This document shows positions 50,384 through 59,595 of a DNA stretch of 64,000 bases, one piece after another. This stretch comes from Methanobacterium petrolearium (GTDB taxonomy: Archaea; Methanobacteriota; Methanobacteria; Methanobacteriales; Methanobacteriaceae). The stretch is taken from contig NZ_JAGGKL010000001.1 in NCBI RefSeq assembly GCF_017873625.1, forward strand, positions 87,001 to 151,000, read 5' to 3'. How positions within the stretch are numbered: the stretch's first letter is position 1; the number at the start of each line of letters is the position of its first letter. The notes under the pieces were generated by a model. The model searched no databases and had not been told where the DNA came from. It worked only from the letters and a program-made list of their open reading frames with translations. Made by a program: the position numbers and the translations under genes.

Positions 50384-51685
50384 TTATACAAGATACATCT
50401 CTTCTGCTCTTCTGTAAAGATCTTTCCGGAACTTGGGGTGTGCTATGTTAATTATTTCATGTGCCCTTTCTCTGGTGGATTTTCCCTTGAGATTGGCCAC
50501 TCCATACTCGGTTACCAAGTAATGGGTGTCCATGCGTGGTGTGGTCACCATGGCCCCTGGATCCAGATGATCCACCACCCTGGAGATGGTGCCATTTTTA
50601 GCTGTGGAATAAAAAGCCAGAATGGATTTCCCTTCATGGGAGTCAAAAGCCCCTCGCACAAAATCCAGCTGCCCCCCGGTTCCACTGTATTGGTGACCTG
50701 CCAAGTACTCAGCGTTACATTGTCCCAGTAAATCTACTTCAATGAGGGAATTAATGGATATCATGCGATCGTTTTTGGCAATCACTGCCGGGTTATTAAC
50801 ATAAGAGCAGGGATAACTTTCCATGGACGGGTTCTGGTTCATGAACTCCAGCATCACCTGGTCTCCCTGGGCTACAGTGAATACGTGTTTACGGGGGTGG
50901 AGGGTTTTCTTTTCACCATTTACTACTCCCTTCCTAATGAGATCAACCATTCCTGGACCGAATACTTCAGTATGGATACCCAGGTCATTGTGGTTTTCTA
51001 GCTGCTCAGCCACAGCATTGGGCAGCACACCGATCCCCATCTGGAGGGTGGCACCATCAGGTACCAGGCGAGATATATTTTTGCCAATAACATCTGCCTC
51101 TGGTTGTTTATCCCCACAGGGAAAGTCAGGAATGGTTTGATGATTTTCCACAACTGCATCTACCTCTGAAATGTGGATTAGGGAGTCTCCAAAGACTCGG
51201 GGCATGTTCTGGTTCACTTCCAGAATCAGGACCCTGGCAGCCCGGGCTGCAGTGGATGTAAAGTCATTAGCAGTCCCAAAAGAGAAATATCCGGCCCCAT
51301 CCATGGGAGAAACCGTGGTTACACATACGTCCACTCCGATGAATTCTTCCAAGAGTCGGGGGATCTGGTGGAGGTGGTTGGGAACATAATAGTTAAGTCC
51401 GGTGCTTACCAATCCTCGGTCGCCGGCATCTACAAATCCACTGTAGGCCTCTACACAGTCCACCAGGTCTGGGGCCAGGAGAGTGGAACAAACGCTGTCT
51501 AAGGGGATTACTGAGAACATTCTAATCTTTTTAAGATCTCCTTCCCTGAGACGAAAAGCCACAGCCTCCAAAAGTGCTGGTGGTTCGGCCATGGTAAGAC
51601 CATGTACCAGCATGTCCCCCTCTTTGATTAGTTTAACTGCCTTATAGGGTGTGGTTAACTTTTTCCTGTACAGTTTTTTATACAA
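50384..51685 (-). CDS. Acetyl-CoA hydrolase/4-hydroxybutyrate-type CoA-transferase
   Basis: Family I CoA-transferases move CoA between carboxylic acids through a glutamyl-CoA intermediate. The catalytic Glu is in 'HTEVFGPGMVDLI', and 'TLQMGIGVLPNAVAEQL' is the oxyanion/CoA loop; 'FSFGTANDFTSTAARAAR' is also typical. The frame extends to 51811 and overlaps sulP, but a TTG at 51685, after GGAGAAGGGG, gives the usual N-terminus ('MYKKLYRKKLTTPYKAV') at 433 residues. Likely acyl donors and acceptors are acetate, propionate or butyrate. Confidence 0.88.
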   Translation of the reverse strand: MYKKLYRKKLTTPYKAVKLIKEGDMLVHGLTMAEPPALLEAVAFRLREGDLKKIRMFSVIPLDSVCSTLLAPDLVDCVEAYSGFVDAGDRGLVSTGLNYYVPNHLHQIPRLLEEFIGVDVCVTTVSPMDGAGYFSFGTANDFTSTAARAARVLILEVNQNMPRVFGDSLIHISEVDAVVENHQTIPDFPCGDKQPEADVIGKNISRLVPDGATLQMGIGVLPNAVAEQLENHNDLGIHTEVFGPGMVDLIRKGVVNGEKKTLHPRKHVFTVAQGDQVMLEFMNQNPSMESYPCSYVNNPAVIAKNDRMISINSLIEVDLLGQCNAEYLAGHQYSGTGGQLDFVRGAFDSHEGKSILAFYSTAKNGTISRVVDHLDPGAMVTTPRMDTHYLVTEYGVANLKGKSTRERAHEIINIAHPKFRKDLYRRAEEMYLV

Positions 51686-51788
51686 GGTAACTACCCCTTC
51701 TCCTTTTTTTATGTTCCCAATGTTTATTAATATCTGAGAGTAATTCTGAGAGTAATATTCTAAATATACTTTGAAAAGTGCATATTGC

Positions 51789-53369
51789 TTATTTTCTGTT
51801 TTCAAACGCATTTATGGCGTCATTAACTCCTCCGTAGAGGTTTTCTTTGCCCAGGATTTTCATAAATCCAGAACGTTCAAATTGCCTTCTTAAACTGGGA
51901 AAAACCGTGGTCATGACTAAAACTACATTCATTTCATCTAATTTTACTTTTAATTCTTTTAACATCTGCACAGAAGTATAATCAACACCAGTAAATCCTC
52001 CAGAATCTAAAATTAACCATTCAAGAGGAGGATCAGAGTTTTTAACAATTTTAATAACTTCTTTCATGAGTTTTTCGGCGTTGGCATAGTAAAGATCCCG
52101 GTTGAATCTGTAAACAATCAGGCCCTCTTCCGTGTATACTCCCAGGATTACCGGAATGTAAGCCCATTCACCCTTTTCATTACGAATCAAAATACTGTTG
52201 TTTGGCCGGTATGAATGGCTTAAATGTAAAATCAAGGATATTATCACCGAAACAATGACACCCCACAGAACACCTGCTAAAACAACTGTCATAAAGGTTA
52301 TGATGGCCAAAACAAACTCTGCAGGCATTTCACGATATATGGCCTTTAAACTGGTTATATCAACCATTTCCAATCCTATTAAAAATACTATTGCTGCTAA
52401 AGTTGCATTAGGTAAAAGTGAAACAGGTTCTGTGAAAAAAATCACCACCACAATGACTACTGCAGCAGTAACCAGAGTAGCCAGTTGACTGCGAGCCCCA
52501 GCATCTACAGCAATCTGAGTCTTGGTAGGACTACCATTCACCACGAAACTACCAGTTAAACCAGCTAAAATATTAGATAATCCCAATCCAAGGACGTCTT
52601 TGTTTTCATCCAATTCATCAGAACATTTGACACTGTAAGCCCGTGAAGTAGCAACACTTTGAGCTATTATAACAATAAAACAGGCCATCACAGTTGTAAA
52701 CAAAACATAAAAATCAAGGGACTGAAAAGAAGGTACCATTAAACTGGGAATTCCACTTGGAACAGAACCCACCAATGAAACCCCCATCTGGGTAAAATCA
52801 TAAAAAAAACTGAGTAAAATGGTTCCCGCCACTGCAATGAGAGCTCCTGGGATTTTCCGGTTAATTCGTCCGGTTATGATAATAACCAATAACACTCCCA
52901 CAGAAATGGCTAAAGTGTAGAGGTTGGTTTGGGATAAATTGGATAGAAATGATAATATTCTGGGAATGGAATCTATTCCAGTGGTGGTTAATCCGAACAT
53001 TGCCCCTAACTGGCTGATGGACACTTGAATACCCACACCAGTTAGAAACCCCACCAGTGCGGTGCGTGATAAGAAATCACCTATAAATCCCAGTTTAAAT
53101 ACCCAGGCAAGTACGAGTAGTATGCCACATAAAAAGGCCACTAAAAATGCCATGGATGTGTAAACCGGACTTCCAGGCATGGCCACTGTTACCAGGATTC
53201 CAAACATTATTGCTGCAGTGGCTGAGTCTGCCCCTACAATAAGATGCCGGGATGAACCCAAGATTACGAAAACTGCCATTGGAATGATAATAGTGTATAT
53301 GCCTGTGATGATAGGCATTCCTGCAATTTTTGCATAGCCCATGACTTCTGGAATGAATATTGCAGCCAT
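51789..53369 (-). CDS. SulP-family anion transporter with STAS domain, 5' end uncertain
   Basis: About ten transmembrane helices are followed by a STAS domain (residues about 415-520, 'LEWLILDSGGFTGVDYTSVQ'). SulP proteins carry sulfate, bicarbonate or other anions. The first in-frame ATG (53369) lies inside helix 1. The frame upstream still encodes 'LFSGLLPLDRSRFIPELIAG', a normal SulP N-terminus, but has no ATG/GTG/TTG back to a TAG. An ATG at 53490 is in another frame and would connect if the A6 run at 53461-53466 or the G5 run nearby lost or gained a base. Confidence 0.85.
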   Translation of the reverse strand: MAAIFIPEVMGYAKIAGMPIITGIYTIIIPMAVFVILGSSRHLIVGADSATAAIMFGILVTVAMPGSPVYTSMAFLVAFLCGILLVLAWVFKLGFIGDFLSRTALVGFLTGVGIQVSISQLGAMFGLTTTGIDSIPRILSFLSNLSQTNLYTLAISVGVLLVIIITGRINRKIPGALIAVAGTILLSFFYDFTQMGVSLVGSVPSGIPSLMVPSFQSLDFYVLFTTVMACFIVIIAQSVATSRAYSVKCSDELDENKDVLGLGLSNILAGLTGSFVVNGSPTKTQIAVDAGARSQLATLVTAAVVIVVVIFFTEPVSLLPNATLAAIVFLIGLEMVDITSLKAIYREMPAEFVLAIITFMTVVLAGVLWGVIVSVIISLILHLSHSYRPNNSILIRNEKGEWAYIPVILGVYTEEGLIVYRFNRDLYYANAEKLMKEVIKIVKNSDPPLEWLILDSGGFTGVDYTSVQMLKELKVKLDEMNVVLVMTTVFPSLRRQFERSGFMKILGKENLYGGVNDAINAFENRK

Positions 53370-53588
53370 GACTATGCCTGCAATCAGTTCAGGTATGAAT
53401 CTGCTGCGGTCCAGGGGTAATAAACCACTAAATAAGGTTCCCTTTAACCGTGAAGTTAAATTTTTTATGTGGATAACCCCCTAAATCCATATTAGAGTCC
53501 AAGAAATCAAGAAATCCCGTAGTAATTTCTAAGAGTTACTTCCCATAATTACAATATCGATTTATATGTCTCTGCTTCATAATAAAGT

Positions 53589-54084
53589 TCACTTTTCCTC
53601 AAATTCATGATTACAGTGAAAAGAATCCTTTGGTGGGTGAAAAGTTCACTTTAACCTATTGACTGGGAAACAAAGGACCTGATCCAGCTGAAAATGTGAC
53701 AGTTTACATAGTGGTACCTGATGGATTTAAAATAGCAAATATAGAGGGGGATGGAATCTGGAACTATAATGAAAACAACAGAACCATAATCTGGAACTTC
53801 ACCACCCTCAACGTGACCGATCCCTACCTGTACCTTACCGGATGGTTCACCACCACTGGAGAATATCCATTCACTGCATCCATCACCTCAAAAACCTACA
53901 ACGCCAACAACTGGGCATAACACCCATCACCAGCAACGCAACCACACCCAAAAACACACAAGTAACAGCAGCTACCAAAACAGGAAATACTGTTGGCATG
54001 CAAAATACAGGAACACCAATCAACTACATGATACTGGTCATCCTGTTGATTGTCAGTGGTATGATAATGCCCAAAAGGAGATAA
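53589..54084 (+). pseudogene. Decayed adhesin-like surface protein (DUF11-type domain and C-terminal anchor)
   Basis: The plus strand encodes 'KNPLVGEKFTLTY', an in-frame TGA (53659-53661), then 'LGNKGPDPAENVTVYIVVPD' and 'DPYLYLTGWFTTTGEYPFTA', typical of a DUF11-like domain in archaeal surface proteins. After a frame change near 53915 the sequence continues 'GNTVGMQNTGTPINYMILVI' and ends 'MIMPKRR', a C-terminal membrane anchor. No start codon is present. It is the 3' remnant of a large adhesin-like gene. Confidence 0.8.
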
Positions 54085-54399
54085 AAACATCCATTTTTTC
54101 CCTTTTTAACTTTTTTTTGTTAAAATATTGTTTTAAGTGTTAAATCCGTGCTATAATTATTACTACTACTTTGATCACCACACAATATGAGATTCTAAAG
54201 ATAATGTGTTTTATTATTTTTTATCTGCTTTGCTAACTTTTTAAATCGTGAGGATAATCCAAATAAACCAGATTCATAAGAATGGATATATGAAATACAG
54301 GATTGTTGAGAGTTATTGATGAATTAACTGTTGTAACCTTGATAGTTCATGAAAAAATATTTAGTTATAATCAACTAATAATCATACAGAGGTGAGTTT
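54085..54399. other. Intergenic region between adhesin relic and GIN lipoprotein
   Basis: The first 35 bp contain T-tracts (TTTTTTCCC, then a T8 run) that would terminate the relic's transcript. The remainder is AT-rich; a GAGGTGA ribosome site at about 54389-54395 belongs to the next gene. No RNA gene or relic is visible. Confidence 0.4.
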
Positions 54400-55035
54400 A
54401 TGGGAAAAATGTTTTGCATTGTTATATTAGGTATATTGTTGTGTATTGTTGTAGCTGCATCAGGCTGTACTAACCAAACCGGAACTGGGAACCAGACCCC
54501 GGACGTCAGTGGAGTTACCAGCGTTACGTTAAATGGCCCTGGAACATTGATTATTCAGCAGGGAGATAATGAATCATATAGAATTGAAGCAAAAGAGGAC
54601 CTTATGGCCCAAATTTCCACCACAGTCTCTGGGAACACATTATCCGTCAGTAACTTGAACAGTGTTGGGAATGGAGCTGTGAAAATCTACATCACCCTTA
54701 AAGATTTAAATACTCTCACTACCAATGGTGGTGGTAACTCTGAGGTGACTGGCCTAGACACAGATAAACTTACGGTGACCCTGGACAATGGTAAAATGAC
54801 CCTGACTGGTAAAGCAGAGAATCTAATCGCTACCATTAATGGAGGCGGTAACATTGCCGCTAATGATTTAGAAGCTCAAAGTGCCACTGTAACTATTAAC
54901 GGAGATGGTAAAGCCAATGTAAATGTCATTTCTACCCTCAACGCAGTTGTAAATGGTGGGGGTTCCATAACCTATACTGGCAGCCCCCAGGTGAACCAAC
55001 AAGTTAATGGTCAGGGTTCAATTAAACAGGGTTAA
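54400..55035 (+). CDS. Secreted lipoprotein with GIN (DUF2807) beta-helix domain
   Basis: The N-terminus is a lipoprotein signal with the lipobox 'AASGC' at residues 19-23. The rest is a right-handed beta-helix-like domain: 'VTLNGPGTLIIQQGDNESYR', then repeated 'LTTNGGGNSEVTG', 'ATINGGGNIAAND', 'AVVNGGGSITYTG' turns, as in the putative auto-transporter adhesin head GIN domain. It is probably anchored to the outer face of the membrane. Its ligand is unknown. Confidence 0.9.
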   Translation: MGKMFCIVILGILLCIVVAASGCTNQTGTGNQTPDVSGVTSVTLNGPGTLIIQQGDNESYRIEAKEDLMAQISTTVSGNTLSVSNLNSVGNGAVKIYITLKDLNTLTTNGGGNSEVTGLDTDKLTVTLDNGKMTLTGKAENLIATINGGGNIAANDLEAQSATVTINGDGKANVNVISTLNAVVNGGGSITYTGSPQVNQQVNGQGSIKQG

Positions 55036-55171
55036 AAAAACTAAATTATTTTGCAGATAATCCTTGGACACTCTCTGATTATCTGCTTTATTTTTCCATT
55101 TTTCATATTTTGCAGATTTCCATAAGTTGAGGATAACTTTTTTTAAATCACCAAAACCAATCACATTAGTG

Positions 55172-56155
55172 ATGATGACTGAATTTTATATCTCCACCAA
55201 AGAATTCAAGGGACCCCTTAACTTATCCCTTACCATGAACAGTGGTCAAACCAGCCAGCCGCCCTGGAAAAAAGAGAATAAATATTTTCAGGAACTGATC
55301 CTGGTGGAGGGTAACCCCTGTCTGGTGAAAATCAGGCATGAAGATTCTAATCCTGAAGATGATGTGCATATCATTGCCGAATCTTTGGAAAAGATTCCTG
55401 AAAAAAGTATCAAAGAGAGAATCAGGGAAATATTTGGCCTTACCGATGATCTTAGCCAGTTGTACGATTTTTTAAGTGACGACCCGAAATTAGCACCCAC
55501 CATTGACTTTTGCCAGGGTCTTCGGCTTTTCAAGGCCCATAATCAATTTGAATGCATTATTTCATCTATTTCATCCTCTAACTGTTCCATAATCCGCTGG
55601 ACTCGTTCCATCAGGGATATTAAACAGAAATGGGGTGAAGGATTCCGTTTTAGTTCTGATGATTTTTACACTTTTCCCTCCCCTGAAATCCTGGGTAAAG
55701 TGCCTGAACATGACTTGGAGGAAATGCAACGATGCGAGGATGACCTTCCTGAAGATTACATTTTCAAAAACAATCTTAAAGCATGTGGAGTGGGTTACCG
55801 GGCTAAATACATTATTAATGCCTCCCGGATGGTTGAATCGGATATGAATTTGGATAAACTGGCAAGAATGGAATACCATAATGCCTTTGATGCTGTCCAG
55901 GGGCTACCCGGTGTGGGACCGAAAGTGGCAGATTGCATCCTCCTCTATGGTTTTGGTATGGGAGAGGCTTTCCCTGTGGATGTGTGGATCAAAAGAATAA
56001 TAGAACACCTTTACTTCCCCCATGAAGAGTTGAAACCACAAAAGGCTCGTGAATTTGGGATGGAAAGGTTTGGTGATTATGCTGGTTATGTGCAGCTGTA
56101 TCTTTTTCATTATGCCCGGAAATCAGGCTTATTAGAATCACTCCGTAAAAAATAA
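55172..56155 (+). CDS. OGG1-type 8-oxoguanine DNA glycosylase / AP lyase
   Basis: The N-terminal domain is OGG1-like ('LNLSLTMNSGQTSQPPWKKE'), and the HhH-GPD domain contains the helix-hairpin-helix 'LPGVGPKVADCILLYGFG' followed by the catalytic Asp in 'FPVDVWIKRI'. The lyase Lys is probably in 'GYRAKYIINASR'. The protein would excise 8-oxoguanine or alkylated bases. The frame begins at a TTG (55127), but the Mets at 55172/55175 start the conserved domain. Confidence 0.88.
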   Translation: MMTEFYISTKEFKGPLNLSLTMNSGQTSQPPWKKENKYFQELILVEGNPCLVKIRHEDSNPEDDVHIIAESLEKIPEKSIKERIREIFGLTDDLSQLYDFLSDDPKLAPTIDFCQGLRLFKAHNQFECIISSISSSNCSIIRWTRSIRDIKQKWGEGFRFSSDDFYTFPSPEILGKVPEHDLEEMQRCEDDLPEDYIFKNNLKACGVGYRAKYIINASRMVESDMNLDKLARMEYHNAFDAVQGLPGVGPKVADCILLYGFGMGEAFPVDVWIKRIIEHLYFPHEELKPQKAREFGMERFGDYAGYVQLYLFHYARKSGLLESLRKK

Positions 56156-56214
56156 AACCATATTATTTCTCAAATGATTCCTTACACCCTATATTCCCAT
56201 CAATTTTCTTATTT

Positions 56215-57105
56215 TCAGTTTTTTATGGTCCTTGCTCTGCACATCTGGGTACGTTCTGGCAGTAAAAGTGTCGCCCCTAAAAAGAAACATATTGCTCCTG
56301 TAAATGTTCCCAAATTCATTAAGAAAGGATCAAATGGTTGAAATGTGGGTAAAACTATGAAAGCACCGACAGCTGAGACACCAAATGATATTGAACCCAA
56401 TAAATTAAGGAACGCTATCCACCAAGACAGATCTCTGATGTTGAATGAGAAAAAAGCATGCCCCACCTCAGAATAGGCCAGATAACTGGACACCAAAAAA
56501 CATATAGAACCGTAAAGATCCGGACCCCATACATAAAATTCGGTCTGCACTGCTGAGAAGGTGATGAGCATGGCAGTGAAGGTGTTGATGTTAAAAAAAA
56601 CCGTTCCCACCAGTTGTATTAAAGTTGACCACCAATCAATCCGTTTTGGTTCCCAAATCAGGAAATGGATTTCTTCTGTGATTTTTCCTCCGAACTGGTG
56701 GGGTGTGCTGGATGTTTCCAAATACTGCAGGAGAGCTGCGCTGGTAAAAAATATGGAACCAATAAAATAGGTTAAACTGTCATAAAAATTACCCACAGCA
56801 CTGGCATAGGGTGGTATAGATCCCAGGGCGAAAAAGGTGGCACCTATTGCAAACAAAACCCCTATCCACCATCCAATTGCTCCAGGAGCCCACCAAGTAG
56901 ATCCGAAGCTCGTGTCCAGCCTAAAATGGTGTTTCCGGTATTGGCGTGAGCTCCAAGAAACAACTTTATTTGTGGCTGTTTTGAACTTGGCCCGGGTGAT
57001 GAATGGTCCGGGTCCAGTAGATTCTGTGCAGGCCCATTCCTTGGGCACGGTTATGTACGGTTTATGCTGCCTTTTCAACTTTCCCTTAGCTGTCAAAGAT
57101 TTCAA
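56215..57105 (-). CDS. Multi-pass membrane protein with YrhK-like segments
   Basis: The 296-residue protein has a basic N-terminal 70 residues and then about seven hydrophobic segments. Each pair is built as 'GWWIGVLFAIGATFFALGS' plus 'FYDSLTYFIGSIFFTSAALL', and later 'LYGSICFLVSSYLAY', resembling the two-helix YrhK domain. Function is unknown. It lies about 50 bp after the AttH/CrtC-like gene on the same strand, so the pair is probably cotranscribed. Confidence 0.7.
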   Translation of the reverse strand: MKSLTAKGKLKRQHKPYITVPKEWACTESTGPGPFITRAKFKTATNKVVSWSSRQYRKHHFRLDTSFGSTWWAPGAIGWWIGVLFAIGATFFALGSIPPYASAVGNFYDSLTYFIGSIFFTSAALLQYLETSSTPHQFGGKITEEIHFLIWEPKRIDWWSTLIQLVGTVFFNINTFTAMLITFSAVQTEFYVWGPDLYGSICFLVSSYLAYSEVGHAFFSFNIRDLSWWIAFLNLLGSISFGVSAVGAFIVLPTFQPFDPFLMNLGTFTGAICFFLGATLLLPERTQMCRARTIKN

Positions 57106-57154
57106 CTCAAATATTAATCTCTTGCACCCATATTTGTTTTATCAAGACATTTTT

Positions 57155-58828
57155 TTAATCAAGGAAATCCGCAGGTAAACCCTGTTCCAGGCATTTTTCA
57201 AGCACTTTTTTAATTTTCCTCTGGTGAGGTGGCCAGGCAGTGTACAATAAAGCCTTCAACTTCAACAAAGCCGATGGTTTGGGTGTTTCCATTAACTTCC
57301 GCATTTTCGGAGTATCAGGGATACCAGCAAGGTGGAATAAGTTGGTGTGTGCATCTGCATAGTAAACTGACTCAGCAAAACCTTTACCCAGGAACTTCCC
57401 CTCAAAATTCCTGATATTCACTCCTCCTTCAGAGTACTGTGCTCCACTGGCATTGTAGCCAGTCTGCCCCCCTTTAACTATGGGGTTCATGGTGAAATGT
57501 CTTATATCCTCTGGAACCATATTTTGGAACTGGAATTCCCACCGGTCCGGGTACCAAGTGTTGGTGATGAAGTAATTTTCTGGATTGGAAGATTTAACAC
57601 TCTTAACCCATTTATCAATGTTCAATGTTCCTTTTATATCCACTACGTTGTGTTCAGCATCAATGTACTGTCCTTTCACCGGCACTGTCATGGTGTCTGG
57701 TGGTTTTTCCCCGGTTTGCCAGTAATATCCTAGGTTTTTATCCGTGTGGGGTGCGTACATGGTCATTTCCCGGTCACCGTCGAATTGAGCCATGAACCAG
57801 TCCCATCCCCTGGATTGGGATGATTTTGAAAGAAGGTTGGCTGCTCTTACCACCTTGCATCGGCTGTTACCCAATGGTTCCAAAGCATTACCCCACTGGT
57901 GGTCGAACCAGAACTGACCCTGATTAAGAATAATCTCCTCTCCATCTAGTTTCAAGAGACTACCCGGCTCCAGACGAAGGTTTGTGGCAGAATAATACAA
58001 GGTACCTATTCCACAGCAGCATGGGAGGCATCCCTTGTTTCCCTGGAGTAAAAAGTCCTTGTTGGAGGAAAATCCCAAATCTACCTCCATCTCCACTTCT
58101 TCCTCTCCTCCCTGGTTCACTCCCCAGGTTTGGACTCTGAGGGGGAATAATTCATCCTCTTGTAGGGATGTTATCCTGTTATTCCCCGCCCCATAACAGA
58201 AGGGTTCGTTGGAGATATTTAATAATCCGGTGGTTCCTGCAATAGCAAAAGGCCGTGCCTGAAGGTGTTTTTCACCTGCCCTGGCCACTGCTAGTTGCAT
58301 TTCAAATATTTGATTATCCAGGTCTGTTAAACCAAAACTGTGTGCCATCTCTGGGGGTAAGAGTGAGTAACGATAAAATGAAACCAAAATTCCGTATTCC
58401 CTTCTCAGGGTGTCACGGCAGTTGCCCACAAAGAAGTGCCAGCCTACCTGGTATCCGAGTTGTGGGGTGAAATCCCTGGGAAACTCTATGTTTGATTCAT
58501 CAGGTATTTTCTGGTAGCCTCTGCTACTATCTGTCCCTAAAAGATGGTTCATGGCATATGCCTGCAGGGGAGTGAGCAGGTTACAGTGTTCAAGAAGTTT
58601 TTCATACCTTTTCCTGTAGTTAGGAGTGAAAGAATCAGGATTATCCAGAAGATCCTGTATACGGTGATGCATCCGCTTACCGAAGCTTTCAGGACTGTTT
58701 TTATTACTTAAAATCTGTTTTTTCACATTTTTAGGTACTTTTTTAGCCTTGAATTCCTTCATCCCGAGGGCCAGGGCAATGTTTTGTTTAGTTAAATCAT
58801 CTAAGTCATTGAGGGGATCCTTCGCCAT
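57155..58828 (-). CDS. AttH/CrtC-like lipocalin-type protein
   Basis: The N-terminal 130 residues are helical and basic. From there the protein shows the double lipocalin-like layout of AttH/CrtC (carotenoid 1,2-hydratase-related) proteins: 'GYQVGWHFFVGN', 'LNQGQFWFDHQWGNALEP', 'RGWDWFMAQFDGDREMTMY'. 'GCLPCCCGIGTLYYSATNLR' is an unusual Cys cluster. There is no signal peptide, unlike many family members. The frame opens at a TTG (58843) that overlaps the ribosome site TTGGGAGAA; ATG 58828 is the start. A hydratase/hydrolase or lipid-binding role is possible. Confidence 0.8.
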   Translation of the reverse strand: MAKDPLNDLDDLTKQNIALALGMKEFKAKKVPKNVKKQILSNKNSPESFGKRMHHRIQDLLDNPDSFTPNYRKRYEKLLEHCNLLTPLQAYAMNHLLGTDSSRGYQKIPDESNIEFPRDFTPQLGYQVGWHFFVGNCRDTLRREYGILVSFYRYSLLPPEMAHSFGLTDLDNQIFEMQLAVARAGEKHLQARPFAIAGTTGLLNISNEPFCYGAGNNRITSLQEDELFPLRVQTWGVNQGGEEEVEMEVDLGFSSNKDFLLQGNKGCLPCCCGIGTLYYSATNLRLEPGSLLKLDGEEIILNQGQFWFDHQWGNALEPLGNSRCKVVRAANLLSKSSQSRGWDWFMAQFDGDREMTMYAPHTDKNLGYYWQTGEKPPDTMTVPVKGQYIDAEHNVVDIKGTLNIDKWVKSVKSSNPENYFITNTWYPDRWEFQFQNMVPEDIRHFTMNPIVKGGQTGYNASGAQYSEGGVNIRNFEGKFLGKGFAESVYYADAHTNLFHLAGIPDTPKMRKLMETPKPSALLKLKALLYTAWPPHQRKIKKVLEKCLEQGLPADFLD

Positions 58829-58971
58829 TAATAATTCTCCCAATTAATCAAATTTGAATATTAAATTCTATTGATTTTGATGGTTTATTAGATTATGCCG
58901 TCATTAATAATAATGTAGGCCTTCAACCTATAATCAAGAAGGAAAAGTAACTTAAAAAGATTCGCATATTA

Positions 58972-59595
58972 ATGGGCTGTTACACGAAAAATAGTGATTA
59001 TATGGGAGTCCTCCAGAAACGGCAGATGGACTTTGAAGAACACTGCAAAACTGCATACTCCGAGATCATGAAGATCCTAGAGGATAAGTACTGTTGGAAA
59101 TGCCCAATGCGCAGCACCAGCACCCAATCACGATGTCGTGAGCTTCACTCTGGACGATTGCTCCAGGAAGCATTAGAAGAAGGGATCATCAGCCAGTTAG
59201 TTGAAACCGGAGTTGTCTCGGTTGAACTAGAAGCATTAATGAATAGGATGCTTAAAAAAAGGATTAAACATCAGGGTGGGAACCAAAGAGAAAAAACGAT
59301 CATTTTGAAGGTTGAAGCTTGGCAAAATACTGATTTGGCTCCTGATAGCTGGATAAAAGTTAAAGTAAATCCAAAACGTGTACGGGTTGGTGATGAAATA
59401 CTAATACCAGATGAACAATCAGACCATCCTTTAGTAGGCACTTGTGCCTTGGTTGCTGGTTTTCCATTCCAGACAGCACGGGTACAAAAAACATACCATG
59501 AAGGTAACTTTTGGTATGTTGAAACAGACAATGAACGAATACTCCCATTAGAATCAGTTTTCGGCGTGTTAATAAAAGTTTTCGAGGAGGGTTAG
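58972..59595 (+). CDS. Cys-cluster protein with C-terminal beta domain, unknown
   Basis: This 207-residue protein has a helical N-terminus with a metal-site-like cluster, 'CWKCPMRSTSTQSRCRELHS', near residues 41-60 (C-x2-C-x10-C). A middle helix follows, then from residue 110 a beta-rich domain ('DSWIKVKVNPKRVRVGDEIL', 'GTCALVAGFPFQTARV', 'FWYVETDNERILPLESVFGV') that recalls the S24/S26-like beta fold of regulators, without visible catalytic Ser-Lys. Its stop codon directly adjoins the GAF gene ATG, and the ribosome site of that gene lies in its tail. Confidence 0.65.
   Translation: MGCYTKNSDYMGVLQKRQMDFEEHCKTAYSEIMKILEDKYCWKCPMRSTSTQSRCRELHSGRLLQEALEEGIISQLVETGVVSVELEALMNRMLKKRIKHQGGNQREKTIILKVEAWQNTDLAPDSWIKVKVNPKRVRVGDEILIPDEQSDHPLVGTCALVAGFPFQTARVQKTYHEGNFWYVETDNERILPLESVFGVLIKVFEEG

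Noticed and set aside
51686..51811. N-terminal extension of the CoA-transferase to 51811
   Set aside because: It overlaps the sulP coding end and lacks family similarity; the TTG at 51685 gives the standard N-terminus.
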